Source: JANMZO01 sp963763135
GTDB lineage: Bacteria > Actinomycetota > Acidimicrobiia > Acidimicrobiales > JANYDT01
DNA length: 64,000 nucleotides
Assembly (NCBI GenBank): GCA_963763135.1
Contig: CAVXNJ010000010.1
Location: forward strand, 1-64,000
Direction: 5' to 3'
Shown piece after piece: positions 1 to 8,721 of this stretch (positions within the stretch are counted from its first letter, which is position 1; the number at the start of each line of letters is the position of its first letter). Below the pieces are notes generated by a model. The model saw only the letters and a program-made list of their open reading frames with translations. It searched no databases and was not told the DNA's origin. The translations under genes and the position numbers were made by a program.

Positions 1-331
1 CGTCGACGAGTTCGCCGGCAGTCAAGGTGTCAACGGCAATTTGCTGTCCGACCGACCAGGCGGACGAGTCATCGACTCGGAACTCCAGGAGGGCTTTGCC
101 GGCCTCGACGCCAGCTTTGGCGAAGTGTCCGGTTTCGGGCTTGTTCACGCGGCTCGCCTTGACCTGTCCGTAGGTGACCTGGATGGCGGCGTAGCCGTCG
201 TTCTCCGGGGTTTTCACCTGCACGACACGGGCCGGCGCAACCCGTACGACGGTGACGGGCACAACGTTGTTCTGGTCATCCCAGAGCTGCGTCATGCCGA
301 CCTTCTCGCCGACGATTGTTTTTCTGGCCAT
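1..331 (-). CDS. rplC: 50S ribosomal protein L3, N-terminal part (runs off the left edge)
   Basis: Read on the minus strand from an ATG at 331 this gives 110 residues beginning MARKTIVGEKVGMTQLWDDQ, the conserved start of ribosomal protein L3, which binds 23S rRNA early in large-subunit assembly. The rest lies beyond base 1. A weak AAAGAG precedes the start. In most bacteria rplC directly follows rpsJ in the S10 operon; here rpsJ is about 11 kb away and ends in its own terminator, so rplC must be read from a promoter in 332-924. Identity is certain; only the promoter position is unknown. Confidence 0.97.
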   Translation of the reverse strand, partial: MARKTIVGEKVGMTQLWDDQNNVVPVTVVRVAPARVVQVKTPENDGYAAIQVTYGQVKASRVNKPETGHFAKAGVEAGKALLEFRVDDSSAWSVGQQIAVDTLTAGELVD

Positions 332-924
332 GGTTGTCTCTTTAGATCTCGTGGAAGGATCGATCTGGAAGTACTGAAAGTTCGGTACTGAATCGTGTTC
401 TGCGGATTTGCTGCTTGTGACTGCGACTGCAGGTTTGTACTGCAGGGACTGCACCCAGATTTGTGCTGGTGGCTGGCAGGTGCCGGGCACGCAAACGCTC
501 CGCCCGGCCTAAACCGTGCGGAGCGCACATTTGGGTTTGCCGCCCAGTCCCTGTAAACAGGCTTTGGCGGACATCGAATGTCTTGGACACCACCGTTTTC
601 GGTGACGGCCAGTCGAAGGGCACTAGGTGCTTTTTCGAGGCCTGGAGACTATATCAGGTGGTTACGGCTACCTGAACACGCCGCGCCGACCAGGCGCACA
701 CCAGACTACGCAACAAGCACAGCAGGTGTTGGGAGGACGTGATCACGCCGCGCCGACCAGGCGCACACCAGACTACGCAACAAGCACAGCAGGTGGTTAC
801 GGCTACCTGAACACGCCGCGCCGACCAGGCGCACACCAGACGTCGTCACACTATCCGGGCATTCAGGGCGAGTTGGCCTATCGTCGAGACATACCGGTAA
901 CTGGCTAAAGAGGGAGCTCGACCG
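332..924. promoter_or_regulatory. non-coding region between divergent rplC and nadA, with a structured element
   Basis: No convincing gene lies here; the short open frames are low in coding character. Between 444 and 552 there is a nested inverted repeat: AGGGACTG (444-451) pairs with CAGTCCCT (545-552), and inside it CGCTCCGC (496-503) pairs with GCGGAGCG (518-525). It sits about 110 bases upstream of rplC and could be a structured 5' leader of the remaining S10 operon, where leaders often bind a ribosomal protein. That role is inferred from position. Promoters for rplC (minus) and nadA (plus) must also lie here but I cannot place them with confidence. Confidence 0.5.
655..841. repeat. three imperfect direct repeats of about 67 bp upstream of nadA
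   Basis: A core containing CGCCGCGCCGACCAGGCGCA occurs three times, starting near 677, 744 and 812, so the period is 67-68 bp. A 52-bp block at 655-706 is repeated exactly at 790-841, and another 52-bp block at 677-728 is repeated at 744-795; the linker between cores alternates between two versions. The array ends 84 bases before the nadA start codon. It is not a CRISPR: there are only three units, and the linkers are not unique spacers. Confidence 0.85.
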
Positions 925-1965
925 ATGTCTAGCGAAAACGGGTTTTTTGTGACGGGTGGCGGGGCGCTGCGCGGCAGTGAGCGCACGATGAACGAAGAGG
1001 AATATGGAGCGTGGGCGGCCGAGGTGCGGGCGTTGGCGGAGAAGCACGACGCGGTCGTGCTCGCGCACAACTACCAGGTGCCCGAGATCCAGGACGTGGC
1101 CCACCACGTGGGCGACTCCCTTCACCTGTCACGGGTCGCGGCGCAGACCGACGCCTCGGTGATCGTGTTCTGCGGCGTGCACTTCATGGCTGAGACGGCG
1201 AAGATTCTCTCGCCGACCAAAAAGGTCCTCATCCCCGATCTGGCGGCCGGTTGTTCGCTCGCCGACACGATCACGGCTGACCAACTCCGCCAGTGGAAGT
1301 CCGAGCACCCGGGGGCCACCGTCGTGGCCTACGTCAACACGTCGGCCGCGGTGAAGGCGGAAAGCGACGTGTGCATCACGTCGTCGAATGCCGCAGACAT
1401 CGTTCGCTCACTCCCCGAGGACCAGGAGATCCTGTTTCTCCCCGACCAGTTCCTCGGCGCGCACGTCCAGCGCGTGACGGGCCACAAGAACATGCACATC
1501 TGGATGGGTGAGTGCCACGTTCATGCGGGCATCTCCCCTACCGATGTGCGGGCCACCGTCGCCGCGCATCCAACGGCCGAGATCATGGTCCACCCGGAGT
1601 GCGGCTGCACTACGAGCGTGCTCGAGATGGTCAGTGGTGGCGACCTTCCCGTTGAACGGACCCGGGTTCTGTCGACTGGTGGCATGGTGAAGGCGGCCGC
1701 GGCGTCGGAGGCCAAGGAGATTCTGGTCGCGACCGAGATCGGGATTCTTCACCAGCTTCGGAAGATCAACACCGACGTGAACTTCATACCCATGAACGGC
1801 CGGGCATCGTGTCAGTTCATGAAGATGATCACGCCGGAGAAACTGCTCCGGTCGCTTCGCGATCAAACGTTTGAGGTCGACGTTCCGACCGAGATTGCTG
1901 ACAAAGCCCGTCAGTCGGTTGAACGCATGATCGCCATCGGCAACTCCTCGCGAGGAGGCGAATGA
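925..1965 (+). CDS. nadA: quinolinate synthase A
   Basis: This 346-residue protein condenses iminoaspartate with dihydroxyacetone phosphate to give quinolinate, the second step of de novo NAD synthesis in the cytosol. Family motifs are clear: HNYQVPEIQ near residue 49, CGVHFMAETAKIL (Cys83), GECHVH (Cys196), HPECGC near 223 and CQFMKM (Cys296). Cys83, Cys196 and Cys296 are the probable ligands of the oxygen-sensitive 4Fe-4S cluster. GAGGGAG lies 11 bases before the ATG. The stop overlaps the start of nadB by four bases (ATGA), so the two products are translationally coupled and made together. Confidence 0.97.
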   Translation: MSSENGFFVTGGGALRGSERTMNEEEYGAWAAEVRALAEKHDAVVLAHNYQVPEIQDVAHHVGDSLHLSRVAAQTDASVIVFCGVHFMAETAKILSPTKKVLIPDLAAGCSLADTITADQLRQWKSEHPGATVVAYVNTSAAVKAESDVCITSSNAADIVRSLPEDQEILFLPDQFLGAHVQRVTGHKNMHIWMGECHVHAGISPTDVRATVAAHPTAEIMVHPECGCTTSVLEMVSGGDLPVERTRVLSTGGMVKAAAASEAKEILVATEIGILHQLRKINTDVNFIPMNGRASCQFMKMITPEKLLRSLRDQTFEVDVPTEIADKARQSVERMIAIGNSSRGGE

Positions 1966-3635
1966 CCGGCGCTCGGTACCCCCGGCGTCTGAGCGCCGCT
2001 CCCGTTACCTGGCAGCGCGAAGTTGACGTGGTGGTGGTCGGCTCCGGGGTGGCCGGGCTCATGGTCGCTCTCACCGCGGCGACCGTCGGGCGCGTCCTCA
2101 TCATCACGAAGGCGAAGCTCGACGCCGGCTCGACGTCGTGGGCCCAGGGCGGGATTGCCGCAGCGATCGACCTCGCCGACACCCCGGAGCACCATCTTCA
2201 AGACACGCTCACCGCGGGCGCCGGACTCTGCAGCGAACGGGCCGTGCGGGTGCTCGTTGAGGAGGGGCCCCACCAGTTGGCGCGCCTGATCAGTTTCGGC
2301 GCAAACCTCGATACCGACTCCGACGGAAACCTGTCGCTGACAAGAGAGGGTGGGCACGGGCGCGCCCGCATCGTGCATGCCGCCGATGCGACCGGGGCCG
2401 AGGTGCAGCGCTCGCTGCAGGCTGCGGTCGCTGCCAACGACCGTATTGAAGTCCTGGAAGACACCTTCGCCCTGGACCTGCTGACCACGCACTCGGGCAA
2501 CGAGTCGCGTACACAGGTGGTCGGCGTCCGGGTCGCTCATCAGGAGGACCAGCGCACCGACAGCACGGGGATCGTGAGGGCCCGGGCCGTGGTGATAGCG
2601 AGCGGTGGCCTGGGCCAGCTCTACGCAAGTACGACCAACCCACCGGTTGCCACCGGCGACGGCATGGCGATGGCGATGCGCGCCGGCGCGGCGTTGGCCG
2701 ACGTGGAGTTCATCCAGTTCCACCCGACCGTTCTGTGGAACGGCCCCGGTGCCGAAGGCCAGCAGTTGCTCGTATCGGAAGCCGTTCGCGGCGAGGGTGC
2801 GTACCTCATCGACGCCGCGGGCGAGCGAGTAATGGTCGGGCGCCATCCGCTCGCCGATCTGGCTCCGCGCGACGTCGTGGCGAAGTGCATGTCGATTCTG
2901 ATGGCCGAACAAGGGGTCGACCACCTGTTCCTCGACGCGCGCCATCTCGGGGAGCACAAATTGCTCACGCACTTCCCGAACATCGTGGCCGGCTGTCGCA
3001 AGCTCGGCATCGATCCGCTGGTCGACCCGATTCCCGTTGCTCCGGGTGAGCACTTCGCCTGTGGAGGGATCTGGACCGATCGCAACGGCCGCACGACGTT
3101 GCCCGGTCTGTTTGCGGTCGGCGAAACCGCGTGCACCGGCGTGCACGGAGCGAACCGGCTGGCGTCGAATTCGCTGCTCGAGGGGCTCGTGTTCGGTCAG
3201 CGCGTCGGCGCTCAGCTCGTGCTCGGGTTGCCGGCCGTTGTCGCCGACTCCACGGTCGAAGATCCGGAGGACCCGGGCACGAATGCGAGTGCGGTACTCG
3301 GATCGGAGCGCACCATCCTCGCGGCCGAGATGAGCCGTCACGTTGCCGTCCGCCGCGAGGCCTCCGGACTCGAGATCGCAGCCGACCTCGTCGCCAACGC
3401 CCAGATGCTTCCCCCCGATCAAAACCCAAACCGACACGACTGGGAGGCGACAAACGTGCAACTCCTCAGCGCAGTCCTGATTCGCGGCGCACGCCTACGC
3501 GAGGAGAGCCGCGGCGGCCATTGGCGAAGCGACTTTCCCGACACGTCGGATCAATGGCTGAAACGAATTGTCACGACGATGCAACCCGACGGATCACTGA
3601 CCCACACCCTTGCTGGACTGGAAGACACGCCATGA
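1962..3635 (+). CDS. nadB: L-aspartate oxidase
   Basis: This 557-residue FAD enzyme oxidises L-aspartate to iminoaspartate, the unstable substrate handed to NadA. The N-terminal dinucleotide fold shows VVGSGVAGL (about residues 24-32), followed by STSWAQGGIAAA, GGHGRARI, ASGGLGQLY, EFIQFHPT and the C-terminal FAD motif GETACTGVHGANRLASNSLL. Length and motif order match the NadB branch of the fumarate reductase/succinate dehydrogenase flavoprotein family. It overlaps nadA upstream and nadC downstream (ATGA at 3632-3635), so the three genes form one tight operon. Domain order is complete with no gap. Confidence 0.97.
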   Translation: MTGARYPRRLSAAPVTWQREVDVVVVGSGVAGLMVALTAATVGRVLIITKAKLDAGSTSWAQGGIAAAIDLADTPEHHLQDTLTAGAGLCSERAVRVLVEEGPHQLARLISFGANLDTDSDGNLSLTREGGHGRARIVHAADATGAEVQRSLQAAVAANDRIEVLEDTFALDLLTTHSGNESRTQVVGVRVAHQEDQRTDSTGIVRARAVVIASGGLGQLYASTTNPPVATGDGMAMAMRAGAALADVEFIQFHPTVLWNGPGAEGQQLLVSEAVRGEGAYLIDAAGERVMVGRHPLADLAPRDVVAKCMSILMAEQGVDHLFLDARHLGEHKLLTHFPNIVAGCRKLGIDPLVDPIPVAPGEHFACGGIWTDRNGRTTLPGLFAVGETACTGVHGANRLASNSLLEGLVFGQRVGAQLVLGLPAVVADSTVEDPEDPGTNASAVLGSERTILAAEMSRHVAVRREASGLEIAADLVANAQMLPPDQNPNRHDWEATNVQLLSAVLIRGARLREESRGGHWRSDFPDTSDQWLKRIVTTMQPDGSLTHTLAGLEDTP

Positions 3636-4567
3636 GCAACACCACACACCATCAACCACACGCCGGGCACCCGTTAAGCGAACGTACTATACGCGCACTT
3701 ACCATTGCCCATCTGGGTCCCTTCGACGTGCTTCGCGTTCTCGAAGTCGCTCTCGAGGAAGACCTGCATCACGGAGAAGACGTCACGTCGGTGGCGACGA
3801 TCGACGCCGGTTCGGTGTCGTCCGCTGACGTCGTCATTCGCCGCGACGGAGTATTCGCCGGCGCTCCGGTCCTCAGCGCAACCCTCGAATGGTTCATCGG
3901 CGATGCGGTGCAGTTCAAGATTCTCGCCGAAGACGGCCAGAGGGTTGCCCGGGGCGACGTGATAGCGACAATCAACGCGCCCACGATTGCGCTCCTCACG
4001 ATCGAACGCACGATGCTCAATCTGATCTGCCGCACCAGCGGAACGGCAACGCTGACGCAGGCGTGGGTCGACGCCGTAGCGGGCACGTCGGCCAAAGTGC
4101 GAGACACGAGAAAGACGACCCCCGGCCTTCGTGCCCTCGACAAGTACGCGGTTCGTTGCGGCGGCGGCGTCAACCACCGCATCGGCCTCTACGACGCCGT
4201 GTTGATCAAAGACAACCACGTGCTGGCGGCCGGAGGAGTCGGGGCCGCACTCGATCTCGTCGTGGCCCGTTACGCCGATCGCCCGGAGATTGTCATACAG
4301 ACCGAGATCGACCGCCTCGATCAACTCGACGAAGCCATCGCCCACGGGGCCCAGCAGATTCTGCTCGACAATATGAGCCACACTGACATGGCCGAAGCTG
4401 TACGCCGCACCAAGGCCGCGGCTCCGCACGTACTGCTCGAGGCCAGTGGTGGTCTAACGATCGACAACGCAGCGTCTGTTGCAGCGACCGGCGTCGACTT
4501 CATCGCGGTGGGTGCGCTCACCCACTCGGCGCCAATCCTCGACATCGCACTCGACTTCAAACACTGA
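3632..4567 (+). CDS. nadC: nicotinate-nucleotide pyrophosphorylase (quinolinate phosphoribosyltransferase)
   Basis: NadC decarboxylates quinolinate and joins it to PRPP to form nicotinate mononucleotide, closing the de novo route. I start the gene at the ATG overlapping the nadB stop (311 residues), although the frame stays open further upstream inside nadB. Motifs are those of the type II phosphoribosyltransferase family: RKTTPGLRALDKYAV, GGGVNHRIGLYD, IKDNH, LLDNM, LEASGGL and the phosphate-binding GVDFIAVGALTHS. No NAD salvage gene or NAD regulator (NrtR, NiaR) is visible nearby. Confidence 0.96.
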   Translation: MSNTTHHQPHAGHPLSERTIRALTIAHLGPFDVLRVLEVALEEDLHHGEDVTSVATIDAGSVSSADVVIRRDGVFAGAPVLSATLEWFIGDAVQFKILAEDGQRVARGDVIATINAPTIALLTIERTMLNLICRTSGTATLTQAWVDAVAGTSAKVRDTRKTTPGLRALDKYAVRCGGGVNHRIGLYDAVLIKDNHVLAAGGVGAALDLVVARYADRPEIVIQTEIDRLDQLDEAIAHGAQQILLDNMSHTDMAEAVRRTKAAAPHVLLEASGGLTIDNAASVAATGVDFIAVGALTHSAPILDIALDFKH

Positions 4568-4570
4568 CCA

Positions 4571-4876
4571 CATGGTGGCGGGCCCCGCCTCCACTTCGTT
4601 TCGGCACCCACCACTGGCGGCCCTCATCCGGTCTCGGCGGCCTCACTACGTTCCCTCGCTAGCGCTCGCTCACTTCTCTCGACCCTCGCCGGGGCCGCTC
4701 TTAGTTACATGGTTGCGGGCCCCCTCTCCGCTTCGCTTCGAGACCCCCAACTGCGGCCCTCATCCGGTCTCGGCGGCCTCGCTGCGTTCCCTCGCTATAT
4801 CTGCGCAGGGCCCGCTTCGCGACCCTGCGGGGCTCAACTCACTTCTCTCCGCCCTCGCCGGGGCCGCGCTTAGTTA
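4571..4876. repeat. dispersed intergenic repeat family R2, two tandem copies
   Basis: The gap between nadC and the convergent ABC ATPase gene is filled by two related units, about 4571-4707 and 4708-4876. Each begins CATGGT-GCGGGCCCC, contains CCCTCATCCGGTCTCGGCGG and ends CCCTCGCCGGGGCCG-CTTAGTTA. The second unit carries an insertion of roughly 35 bases around 4798-4832. Reverse-complement relatives occur at 47865-48135, so this is a genome-dispersed element. It is rich in self-complementary words and has no coding frame that is kept between copies. Confidence 0.85.
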
Positions 4877-4917
4877 GATGGATACGGGCGAGGTTGAATG
4901 GTTTTGGGTCTGCGAGA

Positions 4918-5745
4918 TTACGCGATCCTAAGCGCGCTTGATACCTCCCCACAGAGCTCACCGAATTCCGGTGTGAACCGAATGTCGTGGGATCTCGGAA
5001 AGTCGAACGGGACCGGGATATCCGCGACGATCCGACCCGGCCGCGCCGACATGACGAGAACACGGGTCGACAGGAACACGGCCTCGGAGACGGAGTGGGT
5101 GATGAACAGACCCGCGAACCGTTCGAGTTCGAAGATGCGGAGCACTTCGCTGTTCAGCCGCTCTCGGGTCATCTCGTCGAGTGCGCCGAACGGTTCGTCG
5201 AACAGAAACACACCGGGGTGAAGGATCAGCGACCGGGCCAGCGAAACGCGCATGCGCATGCCACCTGAGAGCTGCTTCGGGCGCTTGTTCTCGTGACCGT
5301 CGAGCCCGACGAGCGAGATGGCCGCTCGGACGCGCTCGGCCCGCTCAGCCTTGTCGATGCCACGAAGCTGCGCCAACAATTCGACGTTCGTCTTTACCGA
5401 TCGCCACGGAAGCAGCGTCGCGTCCTGGAACACATACCCAAGCGACTTGCGATCAACCTCGATAGAACCGGCGGTGGGCTCGACCAGGCCCGACGCAATG
5501 CGCAGGAGGGTCGATTTCCCGCACCCTGACGGACCGACAATGGTGACGAAGTCACCGCGGTTGACGTCGAACGAAACGTTCGACAGGGCGCTCGTTCCGT
5601 CGGGGAACACCATCGAGACATCTCGGAACCGCAGGGCGGCATCGCGGGAACCGGTCGGAACAGTCATCCCACCGGCCGACCCTGAACGGTCGGCCGGCTC
5701 CGCTGACGAGATCGAAATCCTCGGATTGTCAGGAAGACTGATCAT
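4918..5745 (-). CDS. ABC transporter ATP-binding protein (SsuB/TauB/NrtD type)
   Basis: This 275-residue protein is the ATPase of an importer and should sit on the inner face of the membrane with the two permeases encoded upstream. Walker A is GPSGCGKST, the signature is LSGGMRMR and Walker B is VFLFDEPFGALDE, followed by the switch His in FITHSVSEA. The start is the ATG at 5745, which overlaps the stop of the preceding dioxygenase gene (ATGA); the frame is open further upstream but that part lies inside the neighbour. It is the last gene of the seven-gene operon 11270-4918. The substrate cannot be told from the ATPase. Confidence 0.92.
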   Translation of the reverse strand: MISLPDNPRISISSAEPADRSGSAGGMTVPTGSRDAALRFRDVSMVFPDGTSALSNVSFDVNRGDFVTIVGPSGCGKSTLLRIASGLVEPTAGSIEVDRKSLGYVFQDATLLPWRSVKTNVELLAQLRGIDKAERAERVRAAISLVGLDGHENKRPKQLSGGMRMRVSLARSLILHPGVFLFDEPFGALDEMTRERLNSEVLRIFELERFAGLFITHSVSEAVFLSTRVLVMSARPGRIVADIPVPFDFPRSHDIRFTPEFGELCGEVSSALRIA

Positions 5746-6581
5746 GACGCAATTCCCGATGCGCCGGCTGCCGATCCAGCGAAACGGCTGTCGGAGTGCA
5801 GAAGACCTTCGGGGACCCCCTCCCCCTCGGTTGTCCAGACCCACAGTCGCCACAGCCGACGGGAAAAGTCGGCGTACGCCTCGCGTCCGTGGAAGAGCCG
5901 ATAGTTGTCGATGACTATCGCCTGGCCCGGTTCCAGTTTGAATCGAGGGCAGAACAGGCTTAGATCGTCGATCAACTGGTGCCATCGGGCGATGACCGCG
6001 CGATCAAGCTCCGGTGTGGTCGAAGTCGCCGTCGGTTGCTGCTCCGGAAACCGACGGAACATCATTCGACCGGAGGCCGAACGACCGACGAGCGGGCCTT
6101 CCGCCGCACGCTTTCCCGGTTCCGTCTGGTCGATCGGTGCGGTGAGCAAACGGTCAACGAATCCCGCGCCTTCCGGCTGGGTCGCCGCCCAATTGAGGAG
6201 CGCCAACCCGTCCATCAGGAACGACTCCCCTCCCTCGGCCGACGATTCATCGCATACCAGCAGGAAGTAGTCGGGGTAGTAGTTGCCGTAGCTGAAGCCG
6301 TCGGTGTGCAAACGGCTTCGGGTGTGTTGGCTGAGTCCGGCGTATTTGCGATCCTGTACGCCACCGTCGCGCACTTCGGCCGCTTCGGGAATTGCGAGAA
6401 CCGACTCACCGAAGATCTGGTGACCGAGCAGTCGAGCGTCTTCGGCGGTATGACCGACATCCGACAGGATCACGGCTCCGTCGCGCTTGACGAGCGCGAG
6501 GGCAGCCGTCGCATCTCCGGCAACGTGGGGTCGCACTCCCAGTTCCGGAAACGGCGCCCGGGCCAACGGCATTCGCATCAC
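5742..6581 (-). CDS. TauD-family Fe(II)/2-oxoglutarate dioxygenase, copy 1
   Basis: The 279-residue product has the metal triad of the taurine dioxygenase fold: His92 and Asp94 in LHTDG, and distal His231 in NYRLFHGRE, with an Arg at 241-242 placed to hold 2-oxoglutarate. Such enzymes hydroxylate a carbon next to a leaving or charged group, e.g. taurine or betaines; the substrate here is unknown. The start is GTG 6581 or ATG 6578; either overlaps the stop of the upstream binding-protein gene. It is a distant paralog of the first gene of the operon (10437-11270), so two dioxygenases of one family flank the transporter genes. Confidence 0.88.
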   Translation of the reverse strand: MMRMPLARAPFPELGVRPHVAGDATAALALVKRDGAVILSDVGHTAEDARLLGHQIFGESVLAIPEAAEVRDGGVQDRKYAGLSQHTRSRLHTDGFSYGNYYPDYFLLVCDESSAEGGESFLMDGLALLNWAATQPEGAGFVDRLLTAPIDQTEPGKRAAEGPLVGRSASGRMMFRRFPEQQPTATSTTPELDRAVIARWHQLIDDLSLFCPRFKLEPGQAIVIDNYRLFHGREAYADFSRRLWRLWVWTTEGEGVPEGLLHSDSRFAGSAAGASGIAS

Positions 6582-7672
6582 GTGAGCACCTTCTTCTTGC
6601 CGTAGACCTCATCGAGCAGTTTGAGGTCCAACACCTTCGTCGGGTCGGGAAGATCGGTGACGCCCGCCGCCTTCAACGCGGCGTACATGTCACCGGCAAG
6701 AAGCGCCTGATCCATGCGGAAGAGACCCTTGCTCGCCGTCAGCGGCGAGTTCATGAGCGCAACCTGCAGTTCGTTCTGGCGGGTTTGCTGCTTGATATCG
6801 AGGCTGAGGTCAACGCCGTACTTCTCCACTGCGAGCTTCGGAGCTGCCGACGTGTCCTTCGCGTTCATTTCCCAACCCTTGATCGTCGCCTTCATGAACT
6901 TCGCCACGACCGCCCGATTCTTCTGAAGATATGAGCGCTTACAAAATACTAAGTTCGCGTAGGATGGCAGGCCCAGGGCCGCCCACGTGGTCACGACGAA
7001 GTCCTTGTCCTTGACCAGACCCTTGGTCTCCAGCGTGATTGGCTGGTTGACCACGAAACACGAATAGGCGTCACCGGCCCCTTCCAACAGCGGATCCGGC
7101 GAGAATCCGGCTTTGATGAACGAGTAGTCCTTGGGAAGGCCGGCTTTGGTGAGCACGGCGTTGATCGTGGTGTCGACGCCGTCCTGGCCAAGGAACTTGC
7201 TGCCGACCAGATCCTTCGGTTCCCGGATCGGACGTTTGATCAGGGAAAGCACGCCACCCGGCGACGACTGATACTGCGTCCCGACCACAACGAAGTCGTT
7301 GCCCTTGCTGATCGCGAGGAGCAACGCCTGCAGGTTCGGGATGATTCCGATGTCGGCGTCACCGGCGGCCACCGACACGGTTGGCGAGGGGGCGTTGGGT
7401 CCGCCCTGGAGGTATTGGGCATCGAGGCCTTCCGCTGCGTAGTAGCCCTTTTCGAGCGCGAGCCACGAGCCGCCGTACTCGACGTTCTTGATCCATCCCA
7501 TGGCGACTCTGACCTTCGTCGTCTTCTTCTTCGCCGCCGCGCTGGCCATCGACGGGCGACCCAGGACCAGTGAGATACCGGCGGCGCCCGCACCCAGGAG
7601 GAGATTTCGGCGACTCAGCGCAAAACCCGTTTCGGGTGAGGCGTTCGGGACTGGACCTTGTGGATGATTCAT
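6578..7672 (-). CDS. Tat-exported ABC substrate-binding protein (NMT1/SsuA-like)
   Basis: This 364-residue protein starts with a twin-arginine signal: SRRNLLLGAGAAG at residues 20-32, then a hydrophobic stretch and an AxA-like site near residue 49. The mature part resembles the NMT1/THI5/SsuA group of periplasmic-type binding proteins (VAMGWIKNVEYGG, GLDAQYLQGGP, GDADIGI) that bind thiamine precursors, sulfonates, nitrate or other small organics. The ATG at 7672 is chosen because it follows AAGAAAGAG and precedes the signal; the open frame upstream is low-complexity. The 215 bases between it and the permease gene are GT-rich with a doubled GTGGGATCAGAC, possibly an internal promoter region. 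Confidence 0.9.
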   Translation of the reverse strand: MNHPQGPVPNASPETGFALSRRNLLLGAGAAGISLVLGRPSMASAAAKKKTTKVRVAMGWIKNVEYGGSWLALEKGYYAAEGLDAQYLQGGPNAPSPTVSVAAGDADIGIIPNLQALLLAISKGNDFVVVGTQYQSSPGGVLSLIKRPIREPKDLVGSKFLGQDGVDTTINAVLTKAGLPKDYSFIKAGFSPDPLLEGAGDAYSCFVVNQPITLETKGLVKDKDFVVTTWAALGLPSYANLVFCKRSYLQKNRAVVAKFMKATIKGWEMNAKDTSAAPKLAVEKYGVDLSLDIKQQTRQNELQVALMNSPLTASKGLFRMDQALLAGDMYAALKAAGVTDLPDPTKVLDLKLLDEVYGKKKVLT

Positions 7673-7887
7673 TGGCGCTCTTTCTTGGTTGGTGTCGTGG
7701 TTTGGCTTGTTTGGTTTGGGACTTGGCTTGTTTGGTGTGGTGTGAATGTCTTGGTTGGTGTTGCGGTGATGGCGGACCCGGCCCTGTGGGATCAGACGTG
7801 TGGGATCAGACGTGTAGGCGCGACAAACCAGGGCCACTGGCGAGATGGTTCAGTACGGCGGTTCGGTACGGAGGGGTTGAGAGGGGT

Positions 7888-8712
7888 CTACGGTCGAAAC
7901 ACTTCGTTGCCTCGCCGCTCAACAACGGCGGCGATCGAGAAGAACGCCACCGAGATGAAGGTGGCGATCATGGCGGCACCCCAGGCCCGGGGCATCTCCA
8001 TGTCGGTGCGGGCCTGGGAGAACAGCTCCCCCAAACCGTTGCGGCCGATCAGGAACTCGGCGACCATCGCCGCGAGCACACTCGTCGGGGCGGAGAGTCG
8101 AAACGCGACAAGCAGGTTCGGCACGGCCGAGGGAATCATCAGCCGAAACAGGCGGTCGCGCTTCTTCGAACCGGCGAGGAGGAAGAGATCGGAGGTTCCC
8201 GGGAGCAATCTCCGGACACCGGAAACCGTGAGCACGAACGCCGGGAAGAACGAGATGATCGTGGTCACGACGAGAACGGCGCTGTCGCCGTAGCCAGCCA
8301 CCCGGGCGATCACCGGGATCATGGCAACAACCGGCACGGCCCGCATGATCATGGCCGGCGGGGTCACCAGGCCGGAGATGAGCGCAGACGACGATGCGAG
8401 AAGTGCAAGGAGGAACCCGGTCGTCATGCCCAGGGTCAGGCCGGCCAACGACCGGCCCACCGTCCAGGCCGCATCCCCGGCGAACGCCCCGGGGTTGGTC
8501 ACGATGTCGGCTATCACCCGGGCCGGCGACGGCAGGACAATTTCGTTGACGCCGGAAAGCGAGACCCACAGCTGCCACACGAGCACGACCAGCACGATGG
8601 CCCAGGAATTGCGAAGGAACTTGCGTCCCGACGACGCCCAACGATTGTTGGCCCGCCTGGTTTGGATCGATTCGCTGAGTGTTCCGGTTGACTGAAGGTC
8701 GATGGCGGTCAT
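7888..8712 (-). CDS. ABC transporter permease 1 (BPD_transp_1 / SsuC-TauC type)
   Basis: The 274-residue product has about six hydrophobic segments and the binding-protein-dependent permease core. The coupling-loop motif for docking to the ATPase lies around residues 185-215 (LLAGSKKRDRLFRLMIPSA). It should pair with the second permease just upstream to form a heterodimeric channel. The gene starts nine bases after the stop of permease 2. Presence of two different permeases with one ATPase and one binding protein is usual for this importer group, though many members use a homodimer. Confidence 0.92.
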   Translation of the reverse strand: MTAIDLQSTGTLSESIQTRRANNRWASSGRKFLRNSWAIVLVVLVWQLWVSLSGVNEIVLPSPARVIADIVTNPGAFAGDAAWTVGRSLAGLTLGMTTGFLLALLASSSALISGLVTPPAMIMRAVPVVAMIPVIARVAGYGDSAVLVVTTIISFFPAFVLTVSGVRRLLPGTSDLFLLAGSKKRDRLFRLMIPSAVPNLLVAFRLSAPTSVLAAMVAEFLIGRNGLGELFSQARTDMEMPRAWGAAMIATFISVAFFSIAAVVERRGNEVFRP

Positions 8713-8721
8713 CGTCGTTTC

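Noticed and set aside
655..841. CRISPR array
   Set aside because: Only three units, linkers are two alternating versions rather than unique spacers, units exceed usual CRISPR repeat length and no cas gene is present.
3131..3631. Extended nadC with about 167 extra N-terminal residues
   Set aside because: The extension is out of frame inside nadB, Arg-rich and unlike NadC. The ATG at the ATGA overlap gives the standard length.
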